Source: JAPLDB01 sp038230515 | GTDB taxonomy: Bacteria > Bacteroidota > Bacteroidia > AKYH767-A > 2013-40CM-41-45 | Length of the DNA stretch: 64,000 nt | NCBI GenBank assembly: GCA_038230515.1 | Contig: JBBRND010000006.1 | Coordinates: 1 to 64,000 of the forward strand | Direction: 5' to 3' | Shown here: positions 41,281 through 50,152 of the stretch, piece after piece | How positions within the stretch are numbered: position 1 is the stretch's first letter | How the letters are laid out: every line of letters begins with the position of its first letter | The notes under the pieces: generated by a model | Database searches by the model: none | What the model saw: only the letters and a program-made list of their open reading frames with translations | What the model was told of the DNA's origin: nothing | Made by a program: the position numbers and the translations under genes

Positions 41281-41892
41281 TTATTTCATACTTGTATTCA
41301 TCTTTTTCATTTTCTCCTGGCAGTTCATGGAATGATCGAGATGCATGCGTAAAGAAGGGAGCATGTTAGTTGCCCATGCTTGTATATCTGCATCAGTAGC
41401 TTCTTTAGATTCCTTCTCAAATTTGTCAATCGCATCTTTATGACCGCTTACCATAGCATCAGCATAATCTTTATCAAAATCGCTGCCTTTCTTTTCAGAA
41501 AGATTAGCATAATCCTTTTGAGATTTATCACTTGCATCAGAAGGTACGCTTATGTTTTTTTTCTTTGCAAGAGCAGCCATATCATCGTATGCTTTCTGAT
41601 GATCAGTCACCATCATAGTGCCAAGTTCTCTCACCTCTTTGCTCATGCCTTTACTTTCTGCTAGCTTACCTAACTTCACTTCCGAAAGGTTGATGTCTGC
41701 GGCATCTACCATAAACTGTGCATCTTTTTCTCCTGTGTTTTGAAATTTCGCATCGTTGTGGTTCTCGGCTTCCTTCTTCGGATCTTCGTTACTCTTGTTC
41801 TCAGCTGTAGAAGCATCGTTCGAGCAAGATGATAAATAACTCATGGATGCAACTGCCGCACACATAAGGATAAATTGTTTTCTCTTTTTCAT
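41281..41892 (-). CDS. DUF4142 lipoprotein
   Basis: 203 residues. The signal MKKRKQFILMCAAVASMSYLSSC has lipobox LSSC. An acidic/Asn linker leads into the DUF4142 helical domain (DAQFMVDAADINLSEVKLGKLAESKGMSKEVRELGTMMVTDHQKAYDDMAALAKKK is its conserved region, residues about 55-110). The end contains HLDHSMNCQEKMKKM. Family members have a ferritin-like fold; role unknown, envelope stress suspected. A longer frame from 41961 lacks a signal peptide and overlaps the promoter box at 41926-41940, so I chose 41892. Confidence 0.9.
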   Translation of the reverse strand: MKKRKQFILMCAAVASMSYLSSCSNDASTAENKSNEDPKKEAENHNDAKFQNTGEKDAQFMVDAADINLSEVKLGKLAESKGMSKEVRELGTMMVTDHQKAYDDMAALAKKKNISVPSDASDKSQKDYANLSEKKGSDFDKDYADAMVSGHKDAIDKFEKESKEATDADIQAWATNMLPSLRMHLDHSMNCQEKMKKMNTSMK

Positions 41893-41925
41893 AGTGAATT
41901 TGTTTTTAAAATTTATTACCACTTT

Positions 41926-41940
41926 TAAAAAACCATGCCA
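41926..41940 (-). promoter_or_regulatory. TGGCAY-type box before DUF4142 gene
   Basis: On the minus strand TGGCATG, GTTT, TTTA: exact TTTA. The GG is 47 nt before the ATG at 41892 and lies between this gene and the upstream response regulator. Confidence 0.65.
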
Positions 41941-41942
41941 AT

Positions 41943-42326
41943 CTATTTGTTTCCCAGCCATCCCTTCAAAGATTCCCGAATCATGAGGTTTAGTTCATCC
42001 CCAGTATTGGGCTTGAGGAAAAAATTATCAATTCCTTCCACATTTGTATCCATTGATACCGCACTATACATAATGATAGGTACATCAACCAGTTCTGGAA
42101 TGGCCTTTATCTGTCGTAATATTTCATAACCGTCCATGATCGGCATTTTCACATCAATAAAAATCAGATCCGGGGCATTCGGCAGCATGAACCTTAATTG
42201 TGAAAGTGCCTGATGCCCGTTTTCGGTAGCAAGACACATGCTATCGGGAGCTATCTTAGCTAGCGCTTGTTTAAAGAGCAAGGTAAAATCTTCGTTATCA
42301 TCAGCAAGCAATATTTTAAAAGGCAT
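41943..42326 (-). CDS. Receiver-only response regulator
   Basis: 127 residues, single receiver: LLADDNEDF pocket, phospho-acceptor Asp58 in IFIDVKMP, switch serine in IIMYSAVS, and Lys in FFLKPNTGDEL. No output domain and no adjacent kinase. It ends 2 bp from the promoter box of the DUF4142 gene. The sequence upstream to 42573 has no TGGCAY box. Confidence 0.9.
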   Translation of the reverse strand: MPFKILLADDNEDFTLLFKQALAKIAPDSMCLATENGHQALSQLRFMLPNAPDLIFIDVKMPIMDGYEILRQIKAIPELVDVPIIMYSAVSMDTNVEGIDNFFLKPNTGDELNLMIRESLKGWLGNK

Positions 42327-42573
42327 AGAATGTTGGTTTTAAGATTGAGTGAGAGGCAAAAGGAATAACACTTATTCTAAAATTTCTGCTTGAAAATATC
42401 CCAGCAAATTTAGTTCCAATAAGTGATGTAATTACTTTTTGGTGAAAGTAAAACAGGTGCATGAAAGAAAAATATTTTCATAGGAAGGTTCAACCTTTGT
42501 TTTACCAAATCTAATTTTTTCTCGCGGGAAGCAAATTTGGTGCTGAACCACAAATAAGTTCTTCTTAAAACAA

Positions 42574-42612
42574 ACATCCCCGCGAGCGACTAAGCACTGC
42601 GGGAATGTTTTT
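42574..42612. terminator. Hairpin, possible terminator of a lost gene
   Basis: Arms ACATCCCCGC and GCGGGAATGT (one mismatch) with a 15-nt loop, followed on the plus strand by five T and on the minus strand by TTTGTTTT. No intact gene ends here; it may be left over from the deleted tamL-like gene. Confidence 0.5.
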
Positions 42613-42812
42613 CACACTAAACCACCACACAACGAAAAAAGATTTTTACTAAAACTTGTTTACCTTTTAGTAAAAATTAATGCCAATTATTTTTCCGCTG
42701 GCACAAATATTTTTACGCACTCCCTTTTTAAAAAAATGTAATTGTGACAACTCAGGAAAAAACAAAAGAAAATGGTTTCAGCAGTTCTGCCATCTTTGGG
42801 GAAGATTGCATT

Positions 42813-42919
42813 CTTATGGTGTAAGGATTGTGCGCATGTACAGTATAAATTACTTTTCCCGTTTTATCTTTCTCTACGGTTCTGCTTTCAGTAATACCGG
42901 TGAAGATACCCATGTTAAA
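42813..42919 (-). pseudogene. Fragment of a second tamL-like gene
   Basis: On the minus strand about 35 codons read FNMGIFTGITESRTVEKDK followed by TGKVIYTVHAHNPYTI. This is nearly the same as residues about 117-153 of the TamL-like protein at 4210 (FNMGIFSGITESKTEEKEK...). Flanking codons do not continue the match and no start or remaining domains are present. Differences are partly synonymous, so it derives from a diverged paralogue rather than a recent copy. Confidence 0.8.
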
Positions 42920-42921
42920 TC

Positions 42922-42957
42922 TAAAAAATGCCAAAGACAATTGAATGTCTTTGGCAT
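42922..42957 (-). terminator. Terminator of membrane protein gene 43009-43545
   Basis: Perfect 12-bp arms ATGCCAAAGACA (42928-42939) and TGTCTTTGGCAT (42946-42957). On the minus strand the stem is followed by six T. Confidence 0.92.
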
Positions 42958-43008
42958 CGGGGGATTAATCCGTGTGTAAGGATTTCCCGCCTGTTATTTC
43001 TAAATTAT

Positions 43009-43545
43009 TTAATAATGATCTGTAGCAAGGCGTCTTGCGACTTCCTTACGTTCTTCTATTTCAAAAAATTTCTTTCCATAGAAGAGAAACCGTTGACGGG
43101 TAGATGAAAATGCCTGAAAGTATTGCATCATGCATAAGCTTACTACGCTGCTTATTCCCAAACCTTCAGCTGACACGATGAAAGCAGGACCCCATTTTCC
43201 CAATTGCTCAGCCGATTGCATTTCCCTTCCTACTATTTCCATAAAGAACGGGCTTACCAAAGAATAGCCAAGAACAAAGAGAGCAAACGTGAGAAATGAA
43301 ACGGCTCCCAGTACAAACGTAAATGCCATACCTTCAAGATATTCCAACCCAACCTTTTTTACTTTTACGAGATCGTACAATGCATAATAAGTTACGAAGA
43401 AGTAAATGAAATAATTCGCGAAACGAAATTCAGGAATTTGTGCAAGTCCAACCACCTTCATTATAAAGAAGTAAAAAATATAAAGGGCTGTGCCTATAAA
43501 TGCATATTTAAGTAAGACGCGATTTTTAACAGATAAGCTTTTCAT
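43009..43545 (-). CDS. Four-helix membrane protein (DUF4199-like)
   Basis: 178 residues with membrane helices at about 12-30, 38-57, 70-95 and 118-142, then a soluble basic tail (RQRFLFYGKKFFEIEERKEVARR). The order resembles DUF4199 proteins of Bacteroidota, but the match is weak. It has a perfect terminator and a TGGCAY box 36 nt upstream, arranged back to back with the box of the DUF2892 gene. Function unknown; envelope stress is likely from context. Confidence 0.65.
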   Translation of the reverse strand: MKSLSVKNRVLLKYAFIGTALYIFYFFIMKVVGLAQIPEFRFANYFIYFFVTYYALYDLVKVKKVGLEYLEGMAFTFVLGAVSFLTFALFVLGYSLVSPFFMEIVGREMQSAEQLGKWGPAFIVSAEGLGISSVVSLCMMQYFQAFSSTRQRFLFYGKKFFEIEERKEVARRLATDHY

Positions 43546-43567
43546 AATATTGTTTTTTTTTATTCAA

Positions 43568-43582
43568 TAAAATAATATGCCT
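43568..43582 (-). promoter_or_regulatory. TGGCAY-type box before four-helix membrane protein
   Basis: On the minus strand AGGCATA, TTAT, TTTA: exact TTTA. The GG is 36 nt before the ATG at 43545. It lies 28 bp from the divergent box at 43611. Confidence 0.6.
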
Positions 43583-43610
43583 TTCATTCCTTTCAAAGTA
43601 AATCTCCGTT

Positions 43611-43625
43611 TGGCATAAAGTTTTA
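43611..43625 (+). promoter_or_regulatory. TGGCAY-type box before DUF2892 gene
   Basis: TGGCATA, AAGT, TTTA: exact TTTA. The GG is 45 nt before the ATG at 43657; divergent partner of the box at 43568-43582. Confidence 0.6.
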
Positions 43626-43656
43626 AGAATCGATTCTAAAAACTAAAAATTAAGCT

Positions 43657-44097
43657 ATGACAACCCAGGAAAAGATTAGAGACCATACTACCGATAACGA
43701 TGCAGATCATATCAACGAGCCGGTGATTGATAAATCATTCGAAAGCTTTAAAGAATACATGCACAAGGGAAAAGCAACAATCATAAATCGTTTAAAAGAA
43801 CTCGATGACGAATGGGAAATTGAGCGCCTCCTCCAGATGAATGCTTCGGGCATTGCAATTGCAGGAATTGTGTTGGGTATTTTGGTAAATAAGAAATGGT
43901 TTATTCTTCCGGGAATTGCTGCAACTTTTTTATTGCTGCATGCAGTTAGTGGATGGGCTCCTCCGGTTCCCGTACTTAAAAAACTTGGTTTCCGTACTCG
44001 CGATGAAATTAACCGTGAACGGTACGCGTTAAAAGCATTGAAAGGTGATTTTAAAAATATGCGCACTGCAGATGCTGCGTGGAATGCAGCAGAATAA
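43657..44097 (+). CDS. DUF2892 (YgaP-type) membrane protein
   Basis: 146 residues. A soluble N-terminal part of about 55 residues ends in DDEWEIERLLQMNASG. A hairpin of two membrane helices follows (GIAIAGIVLGILV, WFILPGIAATFLLLHAVSGW), then the conserved PPVPVLKKLGFRTRDEINRERYALKALKGDF. This is the DUF2892 inner-membrane pattern, without a rhodanese domain. Role unknown; redox or stress association is usual. Confidence 0.85.
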   Translation: MTTQEKIRDHTTDNDADHINEPVIDKSFESFKEYMHKGKATIINRLKELDDEWEIERLLQMNASGIAIAGIVLGILVNKKWFILPGIAATFLLLHAVSGWAPPVPVLKKLGFRTRDEINRERYALKALKGDFKNMRTADAAWNAAE

Positions 44098-44153
44098 AAA
44101 TATTCTGCATCAATTTTAGTGTGGTACGCGCAAGCTGCTCATGTGCTGCGGTT

Positions 44154-46736
44154 TTACGTTGACTTATTTTCAGGAAGAAAAATTGTAAAGATTGCTCCGT
44201 TGCCAGAAATACCTTGAGCAGTGATGGTGCCTTTGTGATTCTCAACAATCTTCTTACAGATGGCAAGCCCTATGCCTGTTCCTTCGTAATCAGCGCGACC
44301 ATGAAGGCGTTGAAAGAGTTCGAAGATTTTATGTCCAAACTGTTGCTCGAAGCCGATGCCATTATCTTCCATTGATATTTTCCATGTATCAACATGCAGA
44401 GGTGAGTGGTCCGAGCTAACTCTTTCTGATTTTATTTTTATGATCGGCTGTACTTCTTTCCTGGAATACTTGAGTGAATTTCCAATAAGATTTAAGAAGA
44501 GCTGGTTCATCTGAACAGGAACCGCAACGAGCGAAGGCAGATCATCAGATTCAAGGATGGCATTCTTCTGTTCTATTATTTCTTTAAGCTCCGCTCTTAC
44601 TTCTGATAAAGTATTATTCAGGTTCACTTCTTCCGATACCACTTCCACCTGGCTGGCGCGTGAAAAACTAAGAAGCGAATTAATAAGTCCCTGCATACGC
44701 TGCGAAGCAGAGATGGAACGGTTGAAATAATCTTTTCCCCGTTCAGTTAATTTTTCTGCTTCCGTATCGAGAATGAGTTTGCTGAAGGATTGAATCTTGC
44801 GAAGCGGCTCCTGCAAATCATGACTTGCAACATAAGAGAAAGAGGCAAGCTCTTTGTTTATTTTTTCAAGTTCAACGTTCTGCTGAATTACCTTTTGCGC
44901 CTGCTTTTTAATTTCCTCCTCTGCCTTTACAGCTTCTGTAATGTCTTGCGCAGTGCCCGCCATGCGAACAGCTTCATTTTTATCATTGGTAAAAACTTCT
45001 CCTTTGGCCTGCAAGATTCTTACGGTACCATCAGGACGGACAATACGATGAATGAAAGTGTATGGCTCGTGCGTGCGGTAAGAGCTCTGAATAATTTCGC
45101 TTACCCATTTGCTGTCTTCGGGATGATGAGTCGTTAAATAATTTTCGTAAGTAGTATCAAACGTTTCATGTGTTAATCCGTAGATTCTATAAAGCTCATC
45201 AGACCATGCAATTTTATTGTTGACGATATCCCACTCCCAGCTGCCAATGTGCGATTGCCGCTGCGCTTCATTGAGCTGTTGATTGATCGTTTTTATCTTT
45301 TCTTCTGCCTGCTTGCGTTCGGTAATGTCGATAAACGCAGCAAGAAAACATTGCTTGCCGTCAAGCACAATTGTTTCGGCAGAGAGGGAGGTATAAATAG
45401 TTCTGCCATCAGTTAGCCGGAATTTTAACTCCATTCCCTGCATGGCGCCTCCTGCCTGTTTTATCTGGTTTGCTTTTTCAGCGCGCTCAGCAGCATTGCT
45501 TATACCTATCTGGTCAGCATTTTTTCCTATTGCCTCTGCATGAGTTTTCAGAAACATTTTTTCCCATGCGTTATTTACATTAAGCACGGTGCCGTCATGA
45601 GCATACGAAAGCGACATCGCAACAGGACTCACATTGAACATAAGCGAGAAATACTGCTGCGATTTTTTTAATTCCTCTTCCGCCTTTTTTATTTTTGTTA
45701 CATCCGTAGCAATGGCAAGCGCTGCATACACATTTCCGTTCTCATCCCGCAGCGGGGTTATGTAATTCTGAATGTAACTACCTGTAACGCTAGATCGGTA
45801 CGGATCGTTTTGCACCACCTCTCCGTTCAATGCTTTTGTCAGGTCAGTTTCCGCCTTCGTGCCTTTTGCTTCAGGAAATAATTCGAAGAGTGTTTTACCG
45901 AGCAGTTCTTCTTTGCTTCTCTTAAGCATGAAGGTGGTCGCATTGTTTACCGAAATCAGCGTATAGTTTTTATTGTACACCGCTATCCATTCATGCGATG
46001 ATTCAATAATAGCTTCAATAAAACTGTTGCGCTGCTTCAGTTCAGCCATGCGCTCCTGCACCTTGGCTTTCAGATGGCGTTCGCTCTTCTGAAGAAGAAG
46101 CGTTTTTTTATACTGTTGTGTCAATTCATAAAATGAAAGCACAAGAATGAAAAGAGCAGCCACAATAAAAAGAAAAAGAACGACCGGTGTGATGTCTTTT
46201 TGTTTTTCCAGATCGAGGGTGCGTGTTTGTAAGAGTTCATCTTCTGCCTTTGACATTTTATCGCTGCATGATTTTACTTCTTTCATGAGCTGTTTTCCAT
46301 GAATGATTTCATTCATGAGCTTGGTATAATTTCTTTGCGGAGAAATACTTTGGAGAACCTTATTGAGAGCATCAATCCTCTTCGAAATTTTTCCTTTCAG
46401 TTCACCAATGTTTTTCTGCTGCTGCTTATTGTCGGTGATGAGGGAATCAAGAATAGTTATTTTTAAATTTAATTTAAGGAGTGCTTCTGTGCGTCCTTTT
46501 AGAAAAGAAGAATCGGAAGAGAGCATATATCCGCGCTGGTCGCTCTCGGCTTCGTTGATGGCGGAAGTGATTTCTTCCAGTTTGTATTTTACTACATTAG
46601 TGTGGTTAACAATTGCTGATGAACCGATAAGTGCGTTCATCCGCACATAAGAGATAAAGGCCAGAATGGTAATGGCACCAATTGCTATTATCATAAGCAC
46701 ACTTGGAGAAAGGAGGAATTTTTTCACCGTTGGCAA
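44154..46736 (-). CDS. CHASE3-PAS sensor histidine kinase
   Basis: 860 residues. An N-terminal helix (about 10-32) and a second helix (about 182-205) flank a CHASE3 periplasmic domain (EITSAINEAESDQRGYMLSSDSSFLK). Three PAS/PAC units follow (about 235-355, 365-480, 490-610), then HisKA with YVASHDLQEPLRKIQ (His639) and HATPase_c with GNSLKYSRK, DNGIGFEQQ and GTGIGLAICKK. The kinase core is very like that at 30273. No receiver is fused or adjacent, so it must signal to a separate receiver protein. Confidence 0.92.
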   Translation of the reverse strand: MPTVKKFLLSPSVLMIIAIGAITILAFISYVRMNALIGSSAIVNHTNVVKYKLEEITSAINEAESDQRGYMLSSDSSFLKGRTEALLKLNLKITILDSLITDNKQQQKNIGELKGKISKRIDALNKVLQSISPQRNYTKLMNEIIHGKQLMKEVKSCSDKMSKAEDELLQTRTLDLEKQKDITPVVLFLFIVAALFILVLSFYELTQQYKKTLLLQKSERHLKAKVQERMAELKQRNSFIEAIIESSHEWIAVYNKNYTLISVNNATTFMLKRSKEELLGKTLFELFPEAKGTKAETDLTKALNGEVVQNDPYRSSVTGSYIQNYITPLRDENGNVYAALAIATDVTKIKKAEEELKKSQQYFSLMFNVSPVAMSLSYAHDGTVLNVNNAWEKMFLKTHAEAIGKNADQIGISNAAERAEKANQIKQAGGAMQGMELKFRLTDGRTIYTSLSAETIVLDGKQCFLAAFIDITERKQAEEKIKTINQQLNEAQRQSHIGSWEWDIVNNKIAWSDELYRIYGLTHETFDTTYENYLTTHHPEDSKWVSEIIQSSYRTHEPYTFIHRIVRPDGTVRILQAKGEVFTNDKNEAVRMAGTAQDITEAVKAEEEIKKQAQKVIQQNVELEKINKELASFSYVASHDLQEPLRKIQSFSKLILDTEAEKLTERGKDYFNRSISASQRMQGLINSLLSFSRASQVEVVSEEVNLNNTLSEVRAELKEIIEQKNAILESDDLPSLVAVPVQMNQLFLNLIGNSLKYSRKEVQPIIKIKSERVSSDHSPLHVDTWKISMEDNGIGFEQQFGHKIFELFQRLHGRADYEGTGIGLAICKKIVENHKGTITAQGISGNGAIFTIFLPENKST

Positions 46737-46881
46737 AATAAGAATATTTTAAAGGAGGTCTGTTTGCCCCACAATAGTTGTTTCGTAATTATTGCTTCGG
46801 TTCTGCCATTGCTCTTTTTTTAACTTCGAGTTTTTCTTCATACACTGCAAAAGTTGCCAAAAATATTTTTCTTCTTATACT

Positions 46882-46896
46882 TGGCATACTTTTCCA
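46882..46896 (+). promoter_or_regulatory. TGGCAY-type box before AI-2E family gene
   Basis: TGGCATA, CTTT, TCCA: strong upstream half only. The GG is 60 nt before the ATG at 46943, and the box lies inside the longer frame starting at 46778, supporting the shorter gene. Confidence 0.45.
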
Positions 46897-46942
46897 TCAA
46901 ACAGAATTACCATGGAAAAGTTTTCCAGTTCAAATCACGCCT

Positions 46943-48073
46943 ATGAAACCACTCAGCAAAGAACAGTCCTTTTATCTTGAAGCATGCATTCGCTTGCTCC
47001 TGCTTGCATTGGTTATTACCTTCCTCATTGTTGCGAAGGAACTTTTAATTCCATTGACCATCTCTGCATTTCTCACATTCGTTCTTCGCCCAGTAAGTGA
47101 ACGGCTGGAGCGTATTTATTTTCCTAGGTGGCTTGCGGTGCTCACAAGCATTGTGCTTGCCTTTGCTGTTCTCTCTGCATTCCTGTGGTTTCTCTATGTT
47201 CAGATGCAAAGTTTCAGCGATGATGCCGATCAACTTAAAGCTGCGTTGATTGAGAAAACAGAAGCCGTAAAGCAATTCATCCGCGAACATTTTAATGTTA
47301 GCAACCGCGATCAATCGAAATGGGTTGACAAAAAAATTTCTTCCACAATGGAAGAAGGCGATCAATACCTCCTCACTTTTTTTACCATCACAGGTACGTT
47401 CTTAACTAACCTTGCACTTATTCCGCTGTATGTTTTCTTTCTCACTCTTTATCGATCTAAAATAAAAAAGTTCATTAGTTTGATCACCAACGATGAACAA
47501 GTGCAGGTGCTTAACATTCTTCATTCTGTTTCGCGGGTGGCGCAGAAATACCTGAAGGGATTAATGATTGACGTTGCCATCGTTGCCGTTTTATGTTCAG
47601 TTAGCTTTTTATTGCTTGGTGTAAAGCACGCTATCCTCTTTGGAATTATTGTAGCAGCTTGCAACATCATCATTCCCTATATGGGTTTAACTTTCGCAAG
47701 CTTACTTCCATTCTGCATGGTACTTATCACCAATACTCTGTTCAGCAATGCAGTCGGTGTGGTGGGGGTCTGCATGCTTATACAATTTATAGACAATCAT
47801 TTCATCAATCCTTACATCGTGGGTTCAAGCGTAAGCATCAATCCTCTCACCGCTTTTATTGCGTTAGTTGCAAGTGCGATGATCTGGGGAATCTTCGGTA
47901 TGCTACTCTGCATTCCCATCACAGGAATGATAAAGGTTGTGTGTGATAATGTTGACGTTCTGAAACCCTATGGTTACATCATCGGACAGGAAACAACATT
48001 CGGAGAAGATATGGAGAAGAAAAATAAAAGTAAGTCAGTGCTCAAAATGGTACAGAAAAGAAAAAAAGAATAG
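46943..48073 (+). CDS. AI-2E family transporter (PerM-like)
   Basis: 376 residues from the ATG at 46943 (MKPLSKEQSFYLEACIRLLLLAL). A longer frame adds 55 unrelated residues. Eight helices in the family pattern: an N-terminal pair (LLIPLTISAFLTFVLRPVSERLER), a soluble central segment (about 100-165) and the C-terminal group with LAIIPLYVFF-like, IPYMGLTFASLLPF and the conserved FIDNHFINPYIVGSSVSINPL. Members export AI-2 or act as sodium/proton antiporters; substrate here unknown. The basic tail KKNKSKSVLKMVQKRKKE is cytosolic. Confidence 0.9.
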   Translation: MKPLSKEQSFYLEACIRLLLLALVITFLIVAKELLIPLTISAFLTFVLRPVSERLERIYFPRWLAVLTSIVLAFAVLSAFLWFLYVQMQSFSDDADQLKAALIEKTEAVKQFIREHFNVSNRDQSKWVDKKISSTMEEGDQYLLTFFTITGTFLTNLALIPLYVFFLTLYRSKIKKFISLITNDEQVQVLNILHSVSRVAQKYLKGLMIDVAIVAVLCSVSFLLLGVKHAILFGIIVAACNIIIPYMGLTFASLLPFCMVLITNTLFSNAVGVVGVCMLIQFIDNHFINPYIVGSSVSINPLTAFIALVASAMIWGIFGMLLCIPITGMIKVVCDNVDVLKPYGYIIGQETTFGEDMEKKNKSKSVLKMVQKRKKE

Positions 48074-48147
48074 CTAATCAATCATTGATTTTTATTCCTT
48101 AAATCAAAAATCTTTTTTACTCCCGTCTTTTTTTAAATAATTATTTA

Positions 48148-48231
48148 CCAGCATACGAGGGTAACATGGGGATAAACAGGGCTAAGAGTGTGATAAACGG
48201 AGCTGAGAACGGCATACTCACAGGTGTCATT
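48148..48231 (+). repeat. 21-bp tandem repeat array 5 (4 worn units)
   Basis: Four consecutive 21-mers starting at 48148, 48169, 48190 and 48211. The two central units share GATAAAC-GG-GCT-AGA, and the outer two keep the same columns at unit positions 9, 13, 15 and 19. It is much more decayed than the other arrays, and I treat it as probable. Confidence 0.55.
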
Positions 48232-48514
48232 TTCTATAGATTTCAATAAAAAGATGGTTTTTGGACTTTGTGCATCATCTTTAAAACGATTAAAGTGTGG
48301 ATTGGGTGGTTGTTTGAAACGTTGCGAAACAGGAAAGTGTCAAATTAGCCCTTGGCATGACGGCATCCTTTTTTACCAAATTTAAAAATAAGAATAAGAA
48401 AGATAAAAGATACTGTCCACCAAAGGACGCATTCAATAAGGAGAACAGATAACGGCAAGATTTATGGGTTCCCTCCAAATTATTCTTGTGACGATAAAGT
48501 GCCTCGGGATTGCT

Positions 48515-48522
48515 TACATTTG
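48515..48522 (+). promoter_or_regulatory. Bacteroidota -7 box before sigma54 regulator
   Basis: TACATTTG fits TAnnTTTG, about 107 bp before the ATG at 48629, leaving a leader of about 100 nt. Confidence 0.4.
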
Positions 48523-48628
48523 GGGAATCAATTCCCCCTTGGCCATTATGAGGTGTAGAATTTATCTATCATTACCCACTGCACCATAGTTGCAATAAAC
48601 CAATCCCCTCCCAAACCCAAACTACCCG

Positions 48629-50038
48629 ATGAATCCTAAAATTCTTGTAATTGAAGATGACTTTGATATCAGTCAGCTTCTCAAAAAATTCCTGAGCCGC
48701 CACGGGTTTGATGTAGTGATAGCCAACAATGGCAAAAAAGGAATTGAATCCTTTAAGCAGGAAAACCCGCAGCTTGTGCTCACCGATTTCCGGCTGGGCG
48801 ATGTGGACGGACTGCAAGTGCTGAAGGAAATTAAAAACATAAACCACACCGTGCCTGTGATAATAATTACCGGCTACAGCGATGTGCGCATAGCAGTAAA
48901 CGCCATGCGAAACGGTGCATACGATTACGTAACCAAGCCGCTGTTCCCTGACGAAATACTGATGACGATAAAGCGCGCTCTGGAAGGAGTGGGTGTAGAA
49001 GATCCGAAAGCACCGATGGCAGCACCGAAAGTATTTAAGCTGCAGAAAATTATTTTCGGAAAAAGCCCGCAGTCGCTTGCGTTGATGAAGCAGGTGGAGC
49101 TGGTGGCGCCAACTAATTACACAGTGATTGTGTACGGAGAAAGCGGAGCGGGCAAAGAAGCCATTGCGCAGATAATCCATCAAAAAAGTGCGCGTGCACT
49201 TCAGCCGTTTGTGGCGATGGATTGCGGAGCGATAAGTAAAGAGCTTGCGAGCAGCGAACTGTTCGGGCATGAGAAGGGTTCGTTTACAGGAGCGATGCAG
49301 ACCAAAATCGGTCACTTCGAACTTGCTAACGGTGGAACACTTTTCCTGGATGAAGTTGCCAACCTGCCGTACGAAGTACAAACCTCCCTGCTTCGAGTGG
49401 TGCAGGAGAAAAAAATAAGACGCATAGGCGGCAACAAAGAAATTAATATTGATGTGCGGCTTATTATTGCCAGCAACGAAAATCTGAATGATGCATACCG
49501 CAAAGGAAAATTCAGAGAAGATTTATTTCACCGCTTCAATGAGTTCCAGATAAACGTGCCGCCACTGCGCGAGCGCCCTGAAGATATTATAATGTATGCA
49601 GATTTTTTCCTTCACGGCTCCAATGAAGTTCTTGGAAAAAACATTACCGGATTTGAAAAAGAAGTTACCGATCTTTTTCATCAATACCCATGGCATGGCA
49701 ACCTTCGCGAGCTTAGGAATGTAGTGAAGCGCGCAGCGCTATTAAGTGATGGCGATATTATAAAAGTGCAGTCGCTGCCGTTCGAGATTTCTCACTTCAC
49801 CAGGTTATCTTTCCCTGAAACACAATTGAACGGAAATCTCGAAAATGAAGATGATCAACACGATGTTGTTACGCAGACACCTCTTCGTCCTAATTTAAAA
49901 GCGGCAGCCAAGGAAGCAGAATATGAAACTATTCTTCGCGTGCTGAAAGAAGTGAACTTCAACAAAAGCAAGGCGGCAAAAATTCTGAATATAGACCGCA
50001 AGACACTTTATAATAAGATAAAAGATTTTAACCGGTAG
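48629..50038 (+). CDS. NtrC-family sigma54-dependent response regulator
   Basis: 469 residues in the standard order: receiver (1-120; EDDFD pocket, Asp53 in LTDFRLGD, Lys in VTKPLFPDE), sigma54-activator AAA domain (about 145-380) and a Fis-type helix-turn-helix (about 425-469; KSKAAKILNIDRKTLYNKIK). Walker A is GESGAGKE (170-177) and the sigma54 contact loop is GSFTGA (217-222), a common variant of GAFTGA. It activates sigma54 promoters when phosphorylated. It heads a signalling cluster with the kinase at 50153 and the receiver at 51608. Confidence 0.95.
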   Translation: MNPKILVIEDDFDISQLLKKFLSRHGFDVVIANNGKKGIESFKQENPQLVLTDFRLGDVDGLQVLKEIKNINHTVPVIIITGYSDVRIAVNAMRNGAYDYVTKPLFPDEILMTIKRALEGVGVEDPKAPMAAPKVFKLQKIIFGKSPQSLALMKQVELVAPTNYTVIVYGESGAGKEAIAQIIHQKSARALQPFVAMDCGAISKELASSELFGHEKGSFTGAMQTKIGHFELANGGTLFLDEVANLPYEVQTSLLRVVQEKKIRRIGGNKEINIDVRLIIASNENLNDAYRKGKFREDLFHRFNEFQINVPPLRERPEDIIMYADFFLHGSNEVLGKNITGFEKEVTDLFHQYPWHGNLRELRNVVKRAALLSDGDIIKVQSLPFEISHFTRLSFPETQLNGNLENEDDQHDVVTQTPLRPNLKAAAKEAEYETILRVLKEVNFNKSKAAKILNIDRKTLYNKIKDFNR

Positions 50039-50152
50039 CAATTGAGTCATCTGCGAAATACGAATTAAACGAAATACGAAATGATAAAGCAAGACGCATT
50101 CGGATTTACTATTTGTATTGCGAAAAAATTGGTATTTCGCAGGTAAGAAGGT

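Larger units (their letters stand above)
42327..43008. other. Intergenic stretch with gene remnants and hairpins
   Basis: No intact gene. It contains a hairpin at 42574-42608, an orphan TGGCACAAATATTTTTA box on the plus strand at about 42691 with no gene after it, a TamL gene fragment at 42813-42919 on the minus strand, and a terminator at 42922-42957. It looks like a site where a tamL-like gene was deleted. Confidence 0.55.
48074..48628. other. Intergenic stretch with short 21-bp array
   Basis: No gene seen. It contains mini-array 5 (48148-48231) and a TACATTTG box near the right end. The rest is AT-rich and unremarkable. Confidence 0.5.

Noticed and set aside
41091..43625. Calling the TGGCAY boxes ordinary sigma54 promoters.
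   Set aside because: None of the sites has the GC of the -12 element at correct spacing except possibly the divergent 54035 site (TCGC). I keep the resemblance as a hypothesis only.
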